A stretch of 64,000 nt of DNA from positions 43,568-107,567 of the forward strand of contig JAXDJX010000003.1 of assembly GCA_034667405.1 (NCBI GenBank), read 5' to 3'. Source of the DNA: JANXVR01 sp034667405 (lineage in GTDB: Bacteria > Actinomycetota > UBA4738 > HRBIN12). A program made the translations under genes and the position numbers. The notes under the pieces are model-generated. The model was given only the letters and a program-made list of their open reading frames with translations, was not told the DNA's origin and did no database searches. Of this stretch, positions 32,984 through 41,831 are shown piece after piece (the first letter of the stretch is position 1; every line of letters begins with the position of its first letter).

Positions 32984-33991
32984 TCAGGCCTGCGCGGCCA
33001 GCCCTGCGTCCACCCACGGCTGCCACACCGTCGGGTTGGCGTCGAGCCATTTCTGCGCGGCGGCGGCGGGCTTCATGCCGTTGCTGATATCGAGCCCGAT
33101 GCCGTTCTGGTCGTCGTTCGTGTACTTCATCGCTGACAGGAACGCGAACGCGGCCGGGGCCTTGGTCTGCAGGTCGGCGTTGAACGCCTTGTACAGCGGG
33201 TCCGGCGGATACGCGCATGCGTACTTCTCCGCGTCGTTCGCCGCGGCGTCGGTGCACGCCGCCGTGACGTCGGGGAGCTGGATCATGGTCAGTTCGTACT
33301 TCTGCTGCGCCCAGTGCGGCGTCCAGAAGTACAAGAGGATCGGATCCTGCTTCGCATACGCCGCATCCAGCGCGGACAGCTCCGCAGCCTCCGACCCGGC
33401 GTAGACCACCTTGAGGTTCAAACCGAGGTTGTCCGCGATCGGCTGGTCGTAGGTGACGAAGCTCGGGTCGCCGTCGAGGATCTGGCCGGCACTTCCGGAC
33501 TCGGCCGTCTTGAACAGCGCGGCGTCGGTCTTCAATCCTTCCCACGTGGCGAGCTCGGGGTGATCGGTCAGCATGTACGTCGGGATCCACCACCCGATCT
33601 GGCCATCCACACCGTTCAGTCCGCCGTCGATCACACCGTTGTTCGATTGGATGTACTTCGAATAGTCCTTCGCGTGTCCGGACGGCCAGACTTCAAGGGT
33701 GGCGTCGAGGTCCCCGTTGGAGAGCGCCGGGAACTGCGCGTACTCGTCGATGTTCGTGGTCTTCACCGTGTAGCCGAGCTTCTGCTCAAGGAGCAACTTG
33801 GCGACGGCCACATTGGCATCCGAACCCACCCACGGACTGACCGCGATGTTGACGGTGGTGCCGCTGTTGTCGGGAACACCGCCACCCCCACCCGTGTTCG
33901 TGCTGCTCGACGACACGTTGCTGCAGGCTGCCAAGAGCGCGGTGGCCAGGGCTGCAATCGCGAAGATGGTCCTTCGGCTCGTTCGTTTCAT
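32984..33991 (-). CDS. proX: Glycine betaine/proline ABC transporter, substrate-binding lipoprotein
   Basis: A 335-residue lipoprotein: signal IFAIAALATALLAACSNV (lipobox LAAC), a Ser/Gly linker, and an OpuAC-type binding domain (VNIAVSPWVGSDANVAVAKLLLEQKLGY; LLYFWTPHWAQQKYEL; GLDISNGMKPAAAAQKWLDAN). Aromatic residues (W in SPWVG, WWIPTYM, WTPHW) would form the cation-pi box for a quaternary ammonium. It binds betaine, choline or a relative at the cell surface. ATGA overlap with the permease; ribosome site GGAGAGGGG. Confidence 0.92.
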   Translation of the reverse strand: MKRTSRRTIFAIAALATALLAACSNVSSSSTNTGGGGGVPDNSGTTVNIAVSPWVGSDANVAVAKLLLEQKLGYTVKTTNIDEYAQFPALSNGDLDATLEVWPSGHAKDYSKYIQSNNGVIDGGLNGVDGQIGWWIPTYMLTDHPELATWEGLKTDAALFKTAESGSAGQILDGDPSFVTYDQPIADNLGLNLKVVYAGSEAAELSALDAAYAKQDPILLYFWTPHWAQQKYELTMIQLPDVTAACTDAAANDAEKYACAYPPDPLYKAFNADLQTKAPAAFAFLSAMKYTNDDQNGIGLDISNGMKPAAAAQKWLDANPTVWQPWVDAGLAAQA

Positions 33992-36054
33992 GCTTTCCCC
34001 TCTCCTTGTTGGCTTACTCCTTGTACGTTCTTACGCCCCCCGGAGGTGCGGGTTCGCCTGGAACTGGACCGTGAGGTGACGGGTTGACCCATCGCCTGGG
34101 TGATCCGGTCGATGACGACGGCCAGCAGGAGGATGCAGATTCCCGCCACCATCCCAAGGCCGGGGTCGTGGCTGAGGCCGAGGATGACTTGGTAACCCAA
34201 CCCCTCCCCGCCCACGAGACCGGCGATGATCACGACCGACAGGACCATCATGATGATCTGGTTCACGCCCAGAAGGATGGCGGGCCGCGCCAGCGGCAAT
34301 TGGACCTTTCGGAGTGTTTGCCATCGCGTAGCTCCGTAGGCCACGGACGCCTCCACGGTCTCCGCCGGCACCTCCCTGATCCCCAGATCGGTGAGTCGGA
34401 TACCGGGGGGCAGGGCGTAGACCAGGCTGGCGATCACGCCAGGCACCCGCCCGACGTGGAACAGGGCAACCGCCGGGACGAGGTACACGAACTGCGGCAA
34501 CGTCTGCATGGTGTCCAGGATCGGTTTGATGAGGCGGTGCACCGTGTCATTGCTCGCCGACCAGATGCCGATCGGGATCCCAAGCGCGACGGACGACACG
34601 ACTGCCACGATCACTTGGCTGAGGGTGTTCATGGCGTCGTCCCAGAGGCCCAGCACGCCCACCGTGGCCAGACAGACGAACGCCATCGCCGCGAGGGTGG
34701 CCCGGCGGGATGCGGCCCATGCCGCCGATCCGGCCAACCCACACAGCAGCCACCACGGCATCCCGAGCAGCATGGTTCGAAGCGGTTCGAGGGCGACCCT
34801 GACCATCGCGTCGCTCAGAGCCTGCGTGGCGCTCCCGATATTCCGAGTGATGGCATGCACCACCGTATTCACCGTTCCCTGGATCGATACCGTGAGACCC
34901 GTGGGGAAGTCCTGCTGACGCAGCACTTGTCGCCCGATGACGACTGCGACGGCGACGATCACGACACCTGCGATGACCGTCACGCGACGTGAAACGTGCC
35001 AGCGGAAGATCCGCACCGTTGACTGACCGCGACGCTTGTGCGATGCCACGCTCCATCCATAGGTCACACGGTCCAACACGATCGCAAGCGCGACGATCCC
35101 CAGACCGCCGGTCAGCGCCAGCCCGACGTTCTGCGTCTGAAGTCCCTCCAGGACCACCGAACCCAGGCCGCCGACCCCGACCGAAGCCGCGATGACGATA
35201 ATGCCGAGCGCCATCATGATCGCCTGGTTCACGCCCAACATGATCGAGGGGAGCGCCGATGGAAGTTGGACCTTCCGGAGGATCTGTCGCGGCGTCGCTC
35301 CGTAGGCCAGGCCCACCTCGACAGACCCCTCGGGAACTCCGCGGATCCCGAGCGTCGTGAGACGGATGGCCGGCGGCAGAGCGAACAACACCGTGGCGAT
35401 CAGTCCCGTTGTCACCCCGATGGAGAACAGAAGGACAAGCGGAACCAGGTAGGAGAACGCCGGGACGGTCTGCATCGCATCCAAGATGGGGCGGATGGCT
35501 CGGTCCACGGCCGGGCGGCGCCCGGCCCAGATCCCCACCGGGACCCCGATCAAGACCGTCAGCGTCACCGCGAACAAGATCAACCCGAGGGTTTCAAGGG
35601 CTTCAGCCCACACACCCAGCACTCCGATGAGGAAGAACCCAGCGCCAGCGACGAAGGCTAGACGCCAACCGGCGACAACGCCGGCAACCGCTGACGCCAG
35701 GGCGATGACTCCCAGCCAGGTCATGCGAGACAGGAGGAGGATGAGGTGCTCCACGACGGAGTTCACTCCATCTTTCAGGGGTGAGAGGAATCCCGAGAAG
35801 AGCGGATTCGTGTTCTGGTTCGTCTGGGCCCAGTCCGCGAACGCGTTGAACGGCTTCGCGGCATCCACCGACAGTGATTCCGGGAATCCGCCGGTGAAGA
35901 TCATCGTTCCGACCCACACCGCAATGATGACGGCCAATACCCACGCCAGCCGCCGCGGCCACAGATTGTCTTCGTGACGAACCACGAGACCCATGCGTTC
36001 GTCTCGGGCCTCTGCCTCGAGTTGTCGCGGCGGCTTGCCGGTCCGAACCTGCAT
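33988..36054 (-). CDS. proW: Glycine betaine ABC transporter permease, two fused ProW units
   Basis: A 688-residue membrane protein made of two MetI-type permease domains in one chain. The halves (about 150-332 and 465-655) repeat each other: the EAA loops EVGLAYGATPRQILRKVQLP (246-265) and EASVAYGATRWQTLRKVQLP (568-587) and the flanking RPILDAMQT/KPILDTMQT segments are nearly the same. Normally two identical ProW subunits are used, so the fusion supplies a fixed heterodimer. An extra helix (about 36-55) and a periplasmic loop precede the first unit. TGATG overlap with the ATPase gene. Confidence 0.9.
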   Translation of the reverse strand: MQVRTGKPPRQLEAEARDERMGLVVRHEDNLWPRRLAWVLAVIIAVWVGTMIFTGGFPESLSVDAAKPFNAFADWAQTNQNTNPLFSGFLSPLKDGVNSVVEHLILLLSRMTWLGVIALASAVAGVVAGWRLAFVAGAGFFLIGVLGVWAEALETLGLILFAVTLTVLIGVPVGIWAGRRPAVDRAIRPILDAMQTVPAFSYLVPLVLLFSIGVTTGLIATVLFALPPAIRLTTLGIRGVPEGSVEVGLAYGATPRQILRKVQLPSALPSIMLGVNQAIMMALGIIVIAASVGVGGLGSVVLEGLQTQNVGLALTGGLGIVALAIVLDRVTYGWSVASHKRRGQSTVRIFRWHVSRRVTVIAGVVIVAVAVVIGRQVLRQQDFPTGLTVSIQGTVNTVVHAITRNIGSATQALSDAMVRVALEPLRTMLLGMPWWLLCGLAGSAAWAASRRATLAAMAFVCLATVGVLGLWDDAMNTLSQVIVAVVSSVALGIPIGIWSASNDTVHRLIKPILDTMQTLPQFVYLVPAVALFHVGRVPGVIASLVYALPPGIRLTDLGIREVPAETVEASVAYGATRWQTLRKVQLPLARPAILLGVNQIIMMVLSVVIIAGLVGGEGLGYQVILGLSHDPGLGMVAGICILLLAVVIDRITQAMGQPVTSRSSSRRTRTSGGRKNVQGVSQQGEGKA

Positions 36055-37082
36055 CAGCTGGCGACCTCGATCATCGCCGAGAGCACGGCGGTGCGATCCA
36101 CGATCCCGATCTGTGCGTCCCCGTCGATGACTCGATACGGCCGTTGCTCCTCGACCACCATCGGCAGAAGATCCTGCACGACGGTCCCAGCCGCCACATC
36201 GCCCGCGTAGTCCGACACACCGTCGGCGGGTCGCATGATCGTGCGAACCGTGAGGACGTGCGCTCGCGGTACATCTCGGATGAAGTCGGCCACGTAGTCA
36301 TCCGCGGGATGGGCCACCACTTCTTCGGGCGTTCCCACCTGGACGAAATGGCCGTCCTTCATGATCGCGATCCGGTCACCGAGCTTCAGCGCCTCCATGA
36401 GGTCGTGGGTGATGAAGATCATCGTCTTACGCACTTCCTTCTGGAGCCGGACCACCTCGTCCTGCATGTCGCGGCGGATCAATGGGTCCAGGGCGCTGAA
36501 CGGCTCGTCGAACAACATGATCTCGGGGTCGGTCGCGAGCGCCCGAGCCAGCCCAACCCGCTGCTGCATCCCCCCGGAGAGTTCGTCCGGGTAGGAGTCG
36601 GACCACCCGTCCAGGCCGACCACTTCGATGACCTTCTGCGCGGCCGCCATCCGTTCGGCCTTCTCCACGCCGCGCACCTCGAGTCCGAAGGCAACGTTCT
36701 CGATGATCCGGCGATGTGGCAGCAGTCCGAAATGCTGGAACACCATGCTGACCTTCGTTCGACGGATCTCGCGGAGCCGTTCTTCGCCGAGGGTCAGGAC
36801 ATCCTCGCCGTCGATGAACACCTGACCGGCCGTGGGTTCGATGAGCCGGGTGATGCAGCGCACCAAGGTCGATTTCCCGGAACCGGAGAGCCCCATGACC
36901 ACGAAGACCTCACCGGGCGACACCTCGAAGGAAACGTCTCGGACCGCCGCGACGGAGCCGGTCTTCTCCATGAGTTCCTGGCGGGAAAGCGACGCGTCCG
37001 GAGAGCCGACGATGCTCTCCGCCTTCGGGCCGTAGACCTTCCAGACGTTGCGACAGGCAACGGTGATGGGCGAGTCATCCAA
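36054..37082 (-). CDS. proV: Glycine betaine ABC transporter ATPase
   Basis: A 342-residue ABC ATPase with Walker A GLSGSGKST (about 64-72), signature LSGGMQQRVGLARAL, Walker B IMLFDEPFSALDP and H-loop ITHDLMEA. The sequence before Walker A contains the ProV/OpuAA insertion (VYGPK...SRQELMEKTGSVAAVRDVSF). A C-terminal CBS-like region (about 250-342) may sense ionic strength. I start at TTG 37082 with AGGGGG before it: the in-frame ATG at 37226 would overlap the divergent betA start and gives a tail unlike ProV. Energises the fused permease. Confidence 0.88.
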   Translation of the reverse strand: MDDSPITVACRNVWKVYGPKAESIVGSPDASLSRQELMEKTGSVAAVRDVSFEVSPGEVFVVMGLSGSGKSTLVRCITRLIEPTAGQVFIDGEDVLTLGEERLREIRRTKVSMVFQHFGLLPHRRIIENVAFGLEVRGVEKAERMAAAQKVIEVVGLDGWSDSYPDELSGGMQQRVGLARALATDPEIMLFDEPFSALDPLIRRDMQDEVVRLQKEVRKTMIFITHDLMEALKLGDRIAIMKDGHFVQVGTPEEVVAHPADDYVADFIRDVPRAHVLTVRTIMRPADGVSDYAGDVAAGTVVQDLLPMVVEEQRPYRVIDGDAQIGIVDRTAVLSAMIEVAS

Positions 37083-37215
37083 GCGCGGGCCCCCTGCATC
37101 CCAGACTGATGTCCGGATACTGGGCCGCCGCGCCAGGACGTGCAACCCGGTGGTTGCGCGCTGGGCAACGGCGAGGATGCACCGCGACGCGGAACGACCT
37201 AGGCTCCGGACCTGG

Positions 37216-38871
37216 ATGGCACGCACCTACGATTTCGTCATCATCGGCGGCGGTTCGGCCGGCTCGGCACTGGCCAACCGTCTGTCCACCGATCCCTCGA
37301 ACCGCGTCCTGGTCCTGGAGGCCGGGCGGCCGGACTATCCATGGGACGTGTTCATCCACATGCCCGCCGCGCTCACCTTCCCCATCGGGAGCCGCTTCTA
37401 CGACTGGAAGTACCAATCCGAAGCCGAGCCCCACATGAACGGGCGGCGGATCTATCACGCACGCGGCAAGGTCCTGGGGGGCTCGAGCAGCATCAACGGC
37501 ATGATCTTCCAGCGCGGCAACCCGATGGATTACGAACGCTGGGGGTCCGACCCCGGCATGGAGACCTGGGATTACGCGCACTGCCTGCCCTACTTCAAGC
37601 GCATGGAGAACTGCCTTGCGGCCGAGCCCGACGACCCCTACCGGGGTCACGACGGCCCCCTGGCGCTCGAGCGCGGTCCCGCCACGAACCCACTGTTCAC
37701 GGCATTCTTCGAGGCCGTTCAGCAGGCCGGGTATCCACTCACGAAGGACGTGAACGGATATCAGCAGGAAGGGTTCGCCCCATTCGATCGGAACGTCCGG
37801 CGGGGGCGGCGCTTGTCCGCGGCGCGGGCCTACCTCCACCCGGTGATGCGACGTCCGAACCTCGAGGTAGAGACGCGGGCGTTCGTTACGAAGATCCTGT
37901 TCGAGGGGACGCGCGCGGTCGGCGTCGAGTACACCCGGCGCGGGACCACCCATACTGCCCGCACGGGTGACGTGCTCCTCTGCGGCGGTGCGATCAACTC
38001 TCCGCAGCTCCTGCAGCTCTCCGGGATCGGAAACGCAGACGAACTTGAAGCCGTCGGAGTCACGCCGCTGCACCATCTCCCCGGCGTGGGCGAGCACCTG
38101 CAGGACCACCTGGAGGTCTACATCCAATACGGGAGCAAGCAGCCGGTCTCGATGCAGCCGTACCTGAAGTGGCGGTATCGGCCGTGGATCGGCTTCCAGT
38201 GGTTGTTCTTCCGTCAAGGTCCTGGCGCGACCAACCATTTCGAAGGTGGCGGGTTCGCCCGGAGCAACGATGACGTCGCGTATCCGAATCTGATGTTCCA
38301 TTTCCTGCCGATCGCCGTTCGCTATGACGGGTCGGCCCCCGCGGGTGGCCATGGGTATCAGGTCCACGTCGGCCCCATGTACTCCGACTCGCGGGGCTCG
38401 GTGAAGATCACCAGCACCGATCCGAAGATCCATCCGGCGCTCCGCTTCAACTACCTCTCGACCGAGCAGGACCGTCGGGAGTGGGTCGAGGCCATCCACG
38501 TGGCTCGCGACATCCTGAACCAGGCCGCGATGGATCCGTTCAACGCCGGAGAGGTCTCGCCCGGCGGGGGTGTGGAAACCGATCAACAGATCTTGGATTG
38601 GGTCGCCAAGGACGGCGAGACGGCGCTGCACCCTTCCTGCACGACGCGCATGGGGACCGACGCCATGTCCGTGGTCGACCCGCTGACGATGGGTGTGCAC
38701 GGCGTGGCCGGACTGCGGGTGATCGACGCCTCCGTGATGCCCTACGTCACGAACGGCAACATCTACGCGCCGGTCATGATGACCGCCGAGAAGGCGGCCG
38801 ACCTCATCCTCGGGAACACACCGTTGGCGCCGGAGCCCCTGGACTTCTACCGCGCGAAGGTCTCCGGCTGA
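37216..38871 (+). CDS. betA: Choline dehydrogenase / GMC oxidoreductase
   Basis: A 551-residue GMC flavoprotein: FVIIGGGSAGSALANRL FAD motif, GKVLGGSSSINGMIFQRGN signature 1 (about 90-110), GAINSPQLLQLSGIGN signature 2, and catalytic His in ALHPSCTTRMG plus Asn in YVTNGNIYAPVMM. It oxidises choline to betaine aldehyde (and on to betaine) at the membrane. It is transcribed away from proVWX across a 133-bp gap, so uptake and oxidation are likely co-controlled. Start ATG 37216; the earlier ATG 37048 would lie inside proV. Related alcohols remain possible substrates. Confidence 0.88.
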   Translation: MARTYDFVIIGGGSAGSALANRLSTDPSNRVLVLEAGRPDYPWDVFIHMPAALTFPIGSRFYDWKYQSEAEPHMNGRRIYHARGKVLGGSSSINGMIFQRGNPMDYERWGSDPGMETWDYAHCLPYFKRMENCLAAEPDDPYRGHDGPLALERGPATNPLFTAFFEAVQQAGYPLTKDVNGYQQEGFAPFDRNVRRGRRLSAARAYLHPVMRRPNLEVETRAFVTKILFEGTRAVGVEYTRRGTTHTARTGDVLLCGGAINSPQLLQLSGIGNADELEAVGVTPLHHLPGVGEHLQDHLEVYIQYGSKQPVSMQPYLKWRYRPWIGFQWLFFRQGPGATNHFEGGGFARSNDDVAYPNLMFHFLPIAVRYDGSAPAGGHGYQVHVGPMYSDSRGSVKITSTDPKIHPALRFNYLSTEQDRREWVEAIHVARDILNQAAMDPFNAGEVSPGGGVETDQQILDWVAKDGETALHPSCTTRMGTDAMSVVDPLTMGVHGVAGLRVIDASVMPYVTNGNIYAPVMMTAEKAADLILGNTPLAPEPLDFYRAKVSG

Positions 38872-38874
38872 TCG

Positions 38875-39726
38875 TCAGCTGAAACCCAGCAAGACCAGCC
38901 CGGCCACCACCAGGAGGACCCCGAGGTATTGGTTCGGGACCAACCGTTCCTTCAGGTAGACGTAGGACAGGGCCACCGCGATCAGCGGGAACACGGCGCT
39001 CGCCGCCAGGACCAGCGAGACGCTGCTCCTTTCGGAACCGTAGGAGAAGACGGCGACACCCAAGATGTCGGAGAAGCCGGCGGCCACCGCGACGGCGCGG
39101 GCCGCACCACCCGCCCGGTACCTGAGCAACTCCTTGGGGCGCAGCGCTACCAAGGGCAGGTAGCAGATGAGTTGTGCCATCCGCGAGCCCCACATCCCGG
39201 CGACCCACCCCGCGTGGCGCGACGCGGTTGCCAACAGGAACGCCGCGACGCCGAATCCAACCATGGACACGAGCGCCCACGGAAGGCCCGGCGCGTGCCC
39301 CTTGATGCCGGCACGCAGTGCCCGGAGGTCGGTCGAGACGAGCATGACGCCCGAGATCGTCACTGCGGCCCCGATGAGTTCGATCAGGCTCGGATGTTCG
39401 TGGATGAAGATGATGGCCAGGACCACTCCGACAACGGCATACGCCGCGCCCACCGGCGACACCACAGCGACGGGTCCGAGCTCGAGCGCGCGGAAATGAG
39501 TGAAGTACGACGTCGCGGTGAAGATCCCGTTCAGGATCACTAGCCACACGATGGCGTGCAGCGGCTGGATCGACGTCCCGCCGATCATCAAGACGGCCGT
39601 GATGAAGGTCCAGGACATCGCCTGTCCCACGACCACCGTCGCGATGCTGCCGACCCGCCGCCCTGCCATCGCCCCGAAGAAGTCGGTGAGGCCCCACCCG
39701 ATGGCTGCGATCAATCCGAAGATCAC
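38875..39726 (-). CDS. DMT/EamA-family transporter
   Basis: A 283-residue integral membrane protein with about ten hydrophobic helices in two EamA repeats (first GLIAAIGWGLTDFFGAMAGR, second LPWALVSMVGFGVAAFLLAT). Drug/metabolite transporters of this kind export amino acids or other small metabolites. The open frame extends to 39903, but GTG 39726 overlaps the TGA of the acyl-CoA synthetase gene (GTGA) and begins right at helix 1. Its substrate is unknown; a product of the synthetase/hydratase pathway is possible. Convergent with betA, three bases apart. Confidence 0.82.
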   Translation of the reverse strand: MIFGLIAAIGWGLTDFFGAMAGRRVGSIATVVVGQAMSWTFITAVLMIGGTSIQPLHAIVWLVILNGIFTATSYFTHFRALELGPVAVVSPVGAAYAVVGVVLAIIFIHEHPSLIELIGAAVTISGVMLVSTDLRALRAGIKGHAPGLPWALVSMVGFGVAAFLLATASRHAGWVAGMWGSRMAQLICYLPLVALRPKELLRYRAGGAARAVAVAAGFSDILGVAVFSYGSERSSVSLVLAASAVFPLIAVALSYVYLKERLVPNQYLGVLLVVAGLVLLGFS

Positions 39727-41831
39727 GGTGCGGGTCTGGCTTCCGCCAGCGCATCCACGGCGATCGCGCCGCGCGATCCGACCAGCAGAGGATTCGCTTC
39801 GAGTGATGTCAGGCGGCCGCGAAGGTCGTGCGCAGCGCGAGCGATCGACGCGACGGCCTTCGCCGTGGCAGCCAAGTCGTGACGTTTCCGGTCCAGTCCA
39901 CAACGCTCGGCCTGTCCCTCGACGAACGCCGACGCCTGCGCGGGTGTGAGTGGGGCCGCGACGAAGACCGCGTCACCTGCCTCAGCGAGCGCACCGCCCG
40001 GTCGCATGGTGATCCCGGCGCCGAACTGATCGTCGACGATGGCCCCGACCAACACCTCGTGGCCGCTCACCATCTCCTGCACCAACACCTTCGGCTTCAC
40101 TGCGCCTGCCCTGATCGCAGCCGCCACTACCTCGGCGGCCGCGTGCTCCACGTCGGCCGCGGTGCGCAAGCCGAGCTTGACCCCGCCCAGTTTCGCTTTG
40201 TGCGGGATCTCCGCCGCCAACGCCTTCACCGCCACGGGGAACCCGATGCTCTTGGACGCCGCCGCCGCCGCCGCGGGCGTTCGAACCGTTGCCTCCTTCG
40301 GCCGGCGAACGCCGTAGAGCTCCAGGAGTTTCGCACCCTGTGCCTCGTCCAACGGGCCGGCCAGTCCTTTGACCAGTCGGATCGCGGCCGCCCGGTTGCG
40401 ATGGGCCGGGAGCGCAGGCACGCTTCGGGCTTTCGAATGTTGGAACTCGACAAGCGCACGGATCGCGCCGGCCGACGCTCGGTGCCCCTGCAAGAAGGGA
40501 AGTTGTTTCCAGCGCCGGGTGAACGCCACGGCCTCGGGGATGTACGCGAGGGGAGCCATCGCCACGCTGGCGAACACCACGCCCGTCTTCTTCTGCAGTT
40601 CGACCGCCTTCGCCAGGACCGGATCGGCCCAGGGCGTCTCTCCGGAAAGCCGAGGCGGGAACGCGTCGAACGCGATCAGCCCAACCTCGGGATCGTCCGC
40701 GAGGGCTTGCAACGCACCGCAGAACATGTCGGTCTCCACCGCCGCCTGCCCGGTGACATCCAGCGGGTTGTTCTGGCTCGCGAAGTCTGGCAGCACCTTC
40801 TTCAACGTCGTCTTCGTCTTCGCGGCGAACGCGGGGAGGTCCAGGCCTTGCGCCCCGGCAGCTTCGGCGAACAGCGTGCACGCCCCGCCTGACTGCAATG
40901 CTGCCGCTACTCCAGCCGTCCGTAGCTTCTTCTGATGACTCAGGAGCACCGAGGCCTCGAACAAGGTGACGGGGTCATCGACGAGCACCACCCCGTGGCC
41001 GCGGAGCCACGCGTCGCGCAGCCCGGTATTTCCGGCCAGCGCACCGGTGTGCGCGATGATCGAGCGCAAGGCGGCCTCGCTTCGACCTTCGGGAGCGCAG
41101 ATCAACACGGGCTTGCGCGCCGCGCGGAGCGCATCCAGGCCGCGCCCGATGTTCTCCACATCGCGCATGGTCTCGATGTAGCTGGCAACGACCTTCGTGT
41201 GCGGATCTTCCGCCGCCCAAGCGAACATGTCGCCCAGTCCGATGACCGCCTCGTTCCCGACCCCGAGGATGATGCGGAGCCCTACCCCGCGGTCCGACGC
41301 CTGCTGGTTGATCGCCCAGGCCACCGTTCCGGACTGGCTGATGACGCTGATCGGCCCCTTCACGGGGTGCGCCGGCGGCGTGGTTCCGTACGGGGCTACC
41401 TGGTCGACGTAGTTGACGAACCCTTCAACGTTGGGGCCCAGGACCGGGACACCCGCGCGCTTGGACGCTTCGACCAGCTCGGCTTGAAGAGCCTGGCCCC
41501 CTTCGCCCGCCTCAGCGAATCCCGACGAGACGACCATGATGCCGCGCACCCCGGCCGTGCCGCAGTCCTCGATCATCCGCACGACCACGCGGGCCGGCAC
41601 CACGAACACCACCAGGTCCACGCCGCGGGGCAGATCCAGAATCGACTTCAGACACGGTCGGCCCCAGACCTCGTCGTACTTGGGATTGATCGGATACAGG
41701 TCGCCCGCGAACCCTAGGTGCCTGAGCGATCGTTCGATCTCGGGAGCCCAGCTGTCTGGGGACTCAGAGGCTCCCACCACCGCGATGGACCGCGGTGCGA
41801 CGATGGACTGGATGTCGCGTCCGCGGATCAC
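39723..41831 (-). CDS. Acyl-CoA synthetase, ADP-forming (CoA-binding + ligase + ATP-grasp)
   Basis: A 702-residue fused synthetase: CoA-binding Rossmann domain (SIAVVGASESPDSWAPEIER, about 15-34), succinyl-CoA-ligase-like domain with His261 in AHTGALAGN, the candidate phosphohistidine, and a C-terminal ATP-grasp domain (about 480-700; GFPVAVKALAAEIPHKAKLGG). Enzymes of this type make acyl-CoA plus ADP reversibly, or are protein acetyltransferase-like; with an enoyl-CoA hydratase next door, activation of an organic acid is likely. GTG start overlaps the enoyl-CoA hydratase stop. Substrate unknown; a carnitine-type acid is one option. Confidence 0.82.
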   Translation of the reverse strand: MIRGRDIQSIVAPRSIAVVGASESPDSWAPEIERSLRHLGFAGDLYPINPKYDEVWGRPCLKSILDLPRGVDLVVFVVPARVVVRMIEDCGTAGVRGIMVVSSGFAEAGEGGQALQAELVEASKRAGVPVLGPNVEGFVNYVDQVAPYGTTPPAHPVKGPISVISQSGTVAWAINQQASDRGVGLRIILGVGNEAVIGLGDMFAWAAEDPHTKVVASYIETMRDVENIGRGLDALRAARKPVLICAPEGRSEAALRSIIAHTGALAGNTGLRDAWLRGHGVVLVDDPVTLFEASVLLSHQKKLRTAGVAAALQSGGACTLFAEAAGAQGLDLPAFAAKTKTTLKKVLPDFASQNNPLDVTGQAAVETDMFCGALQALADDPEVGLIAFDAFPPRLSGETPWADPVLAKAVELQKKTGVVFASVAMAPLAYIPEAVAFTRRWKQLPFLQGHRASAGAIRALVEFQHSKARSVPALPAHRNRAAAIRLVKGLAGPLDEAQGAKLLELYGVRRPKEATVRTPAAAAAASKSIGFPVAVKALAAEIPHKAKLGGVKLGLRTAADVEHAAAEVVAAAIRAGAVKPKVLVQEMVSGHEVLVGAIVDDQFGAGITMRPGGALAEAGDAVFVAAPLTPAQASAFVEGQAERCGLDRKRHDLAATAKAVASIARAAHDLRGRLTSLEANPLLVGSRGAIAVDALAEARPAP

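Noticed and set aside
37075..38700. 541-codon frame on the minus strand
   Set aside because: Antisense to choline dehydrogenase with its FAD and catalytic motifs; composition is shadow-like.
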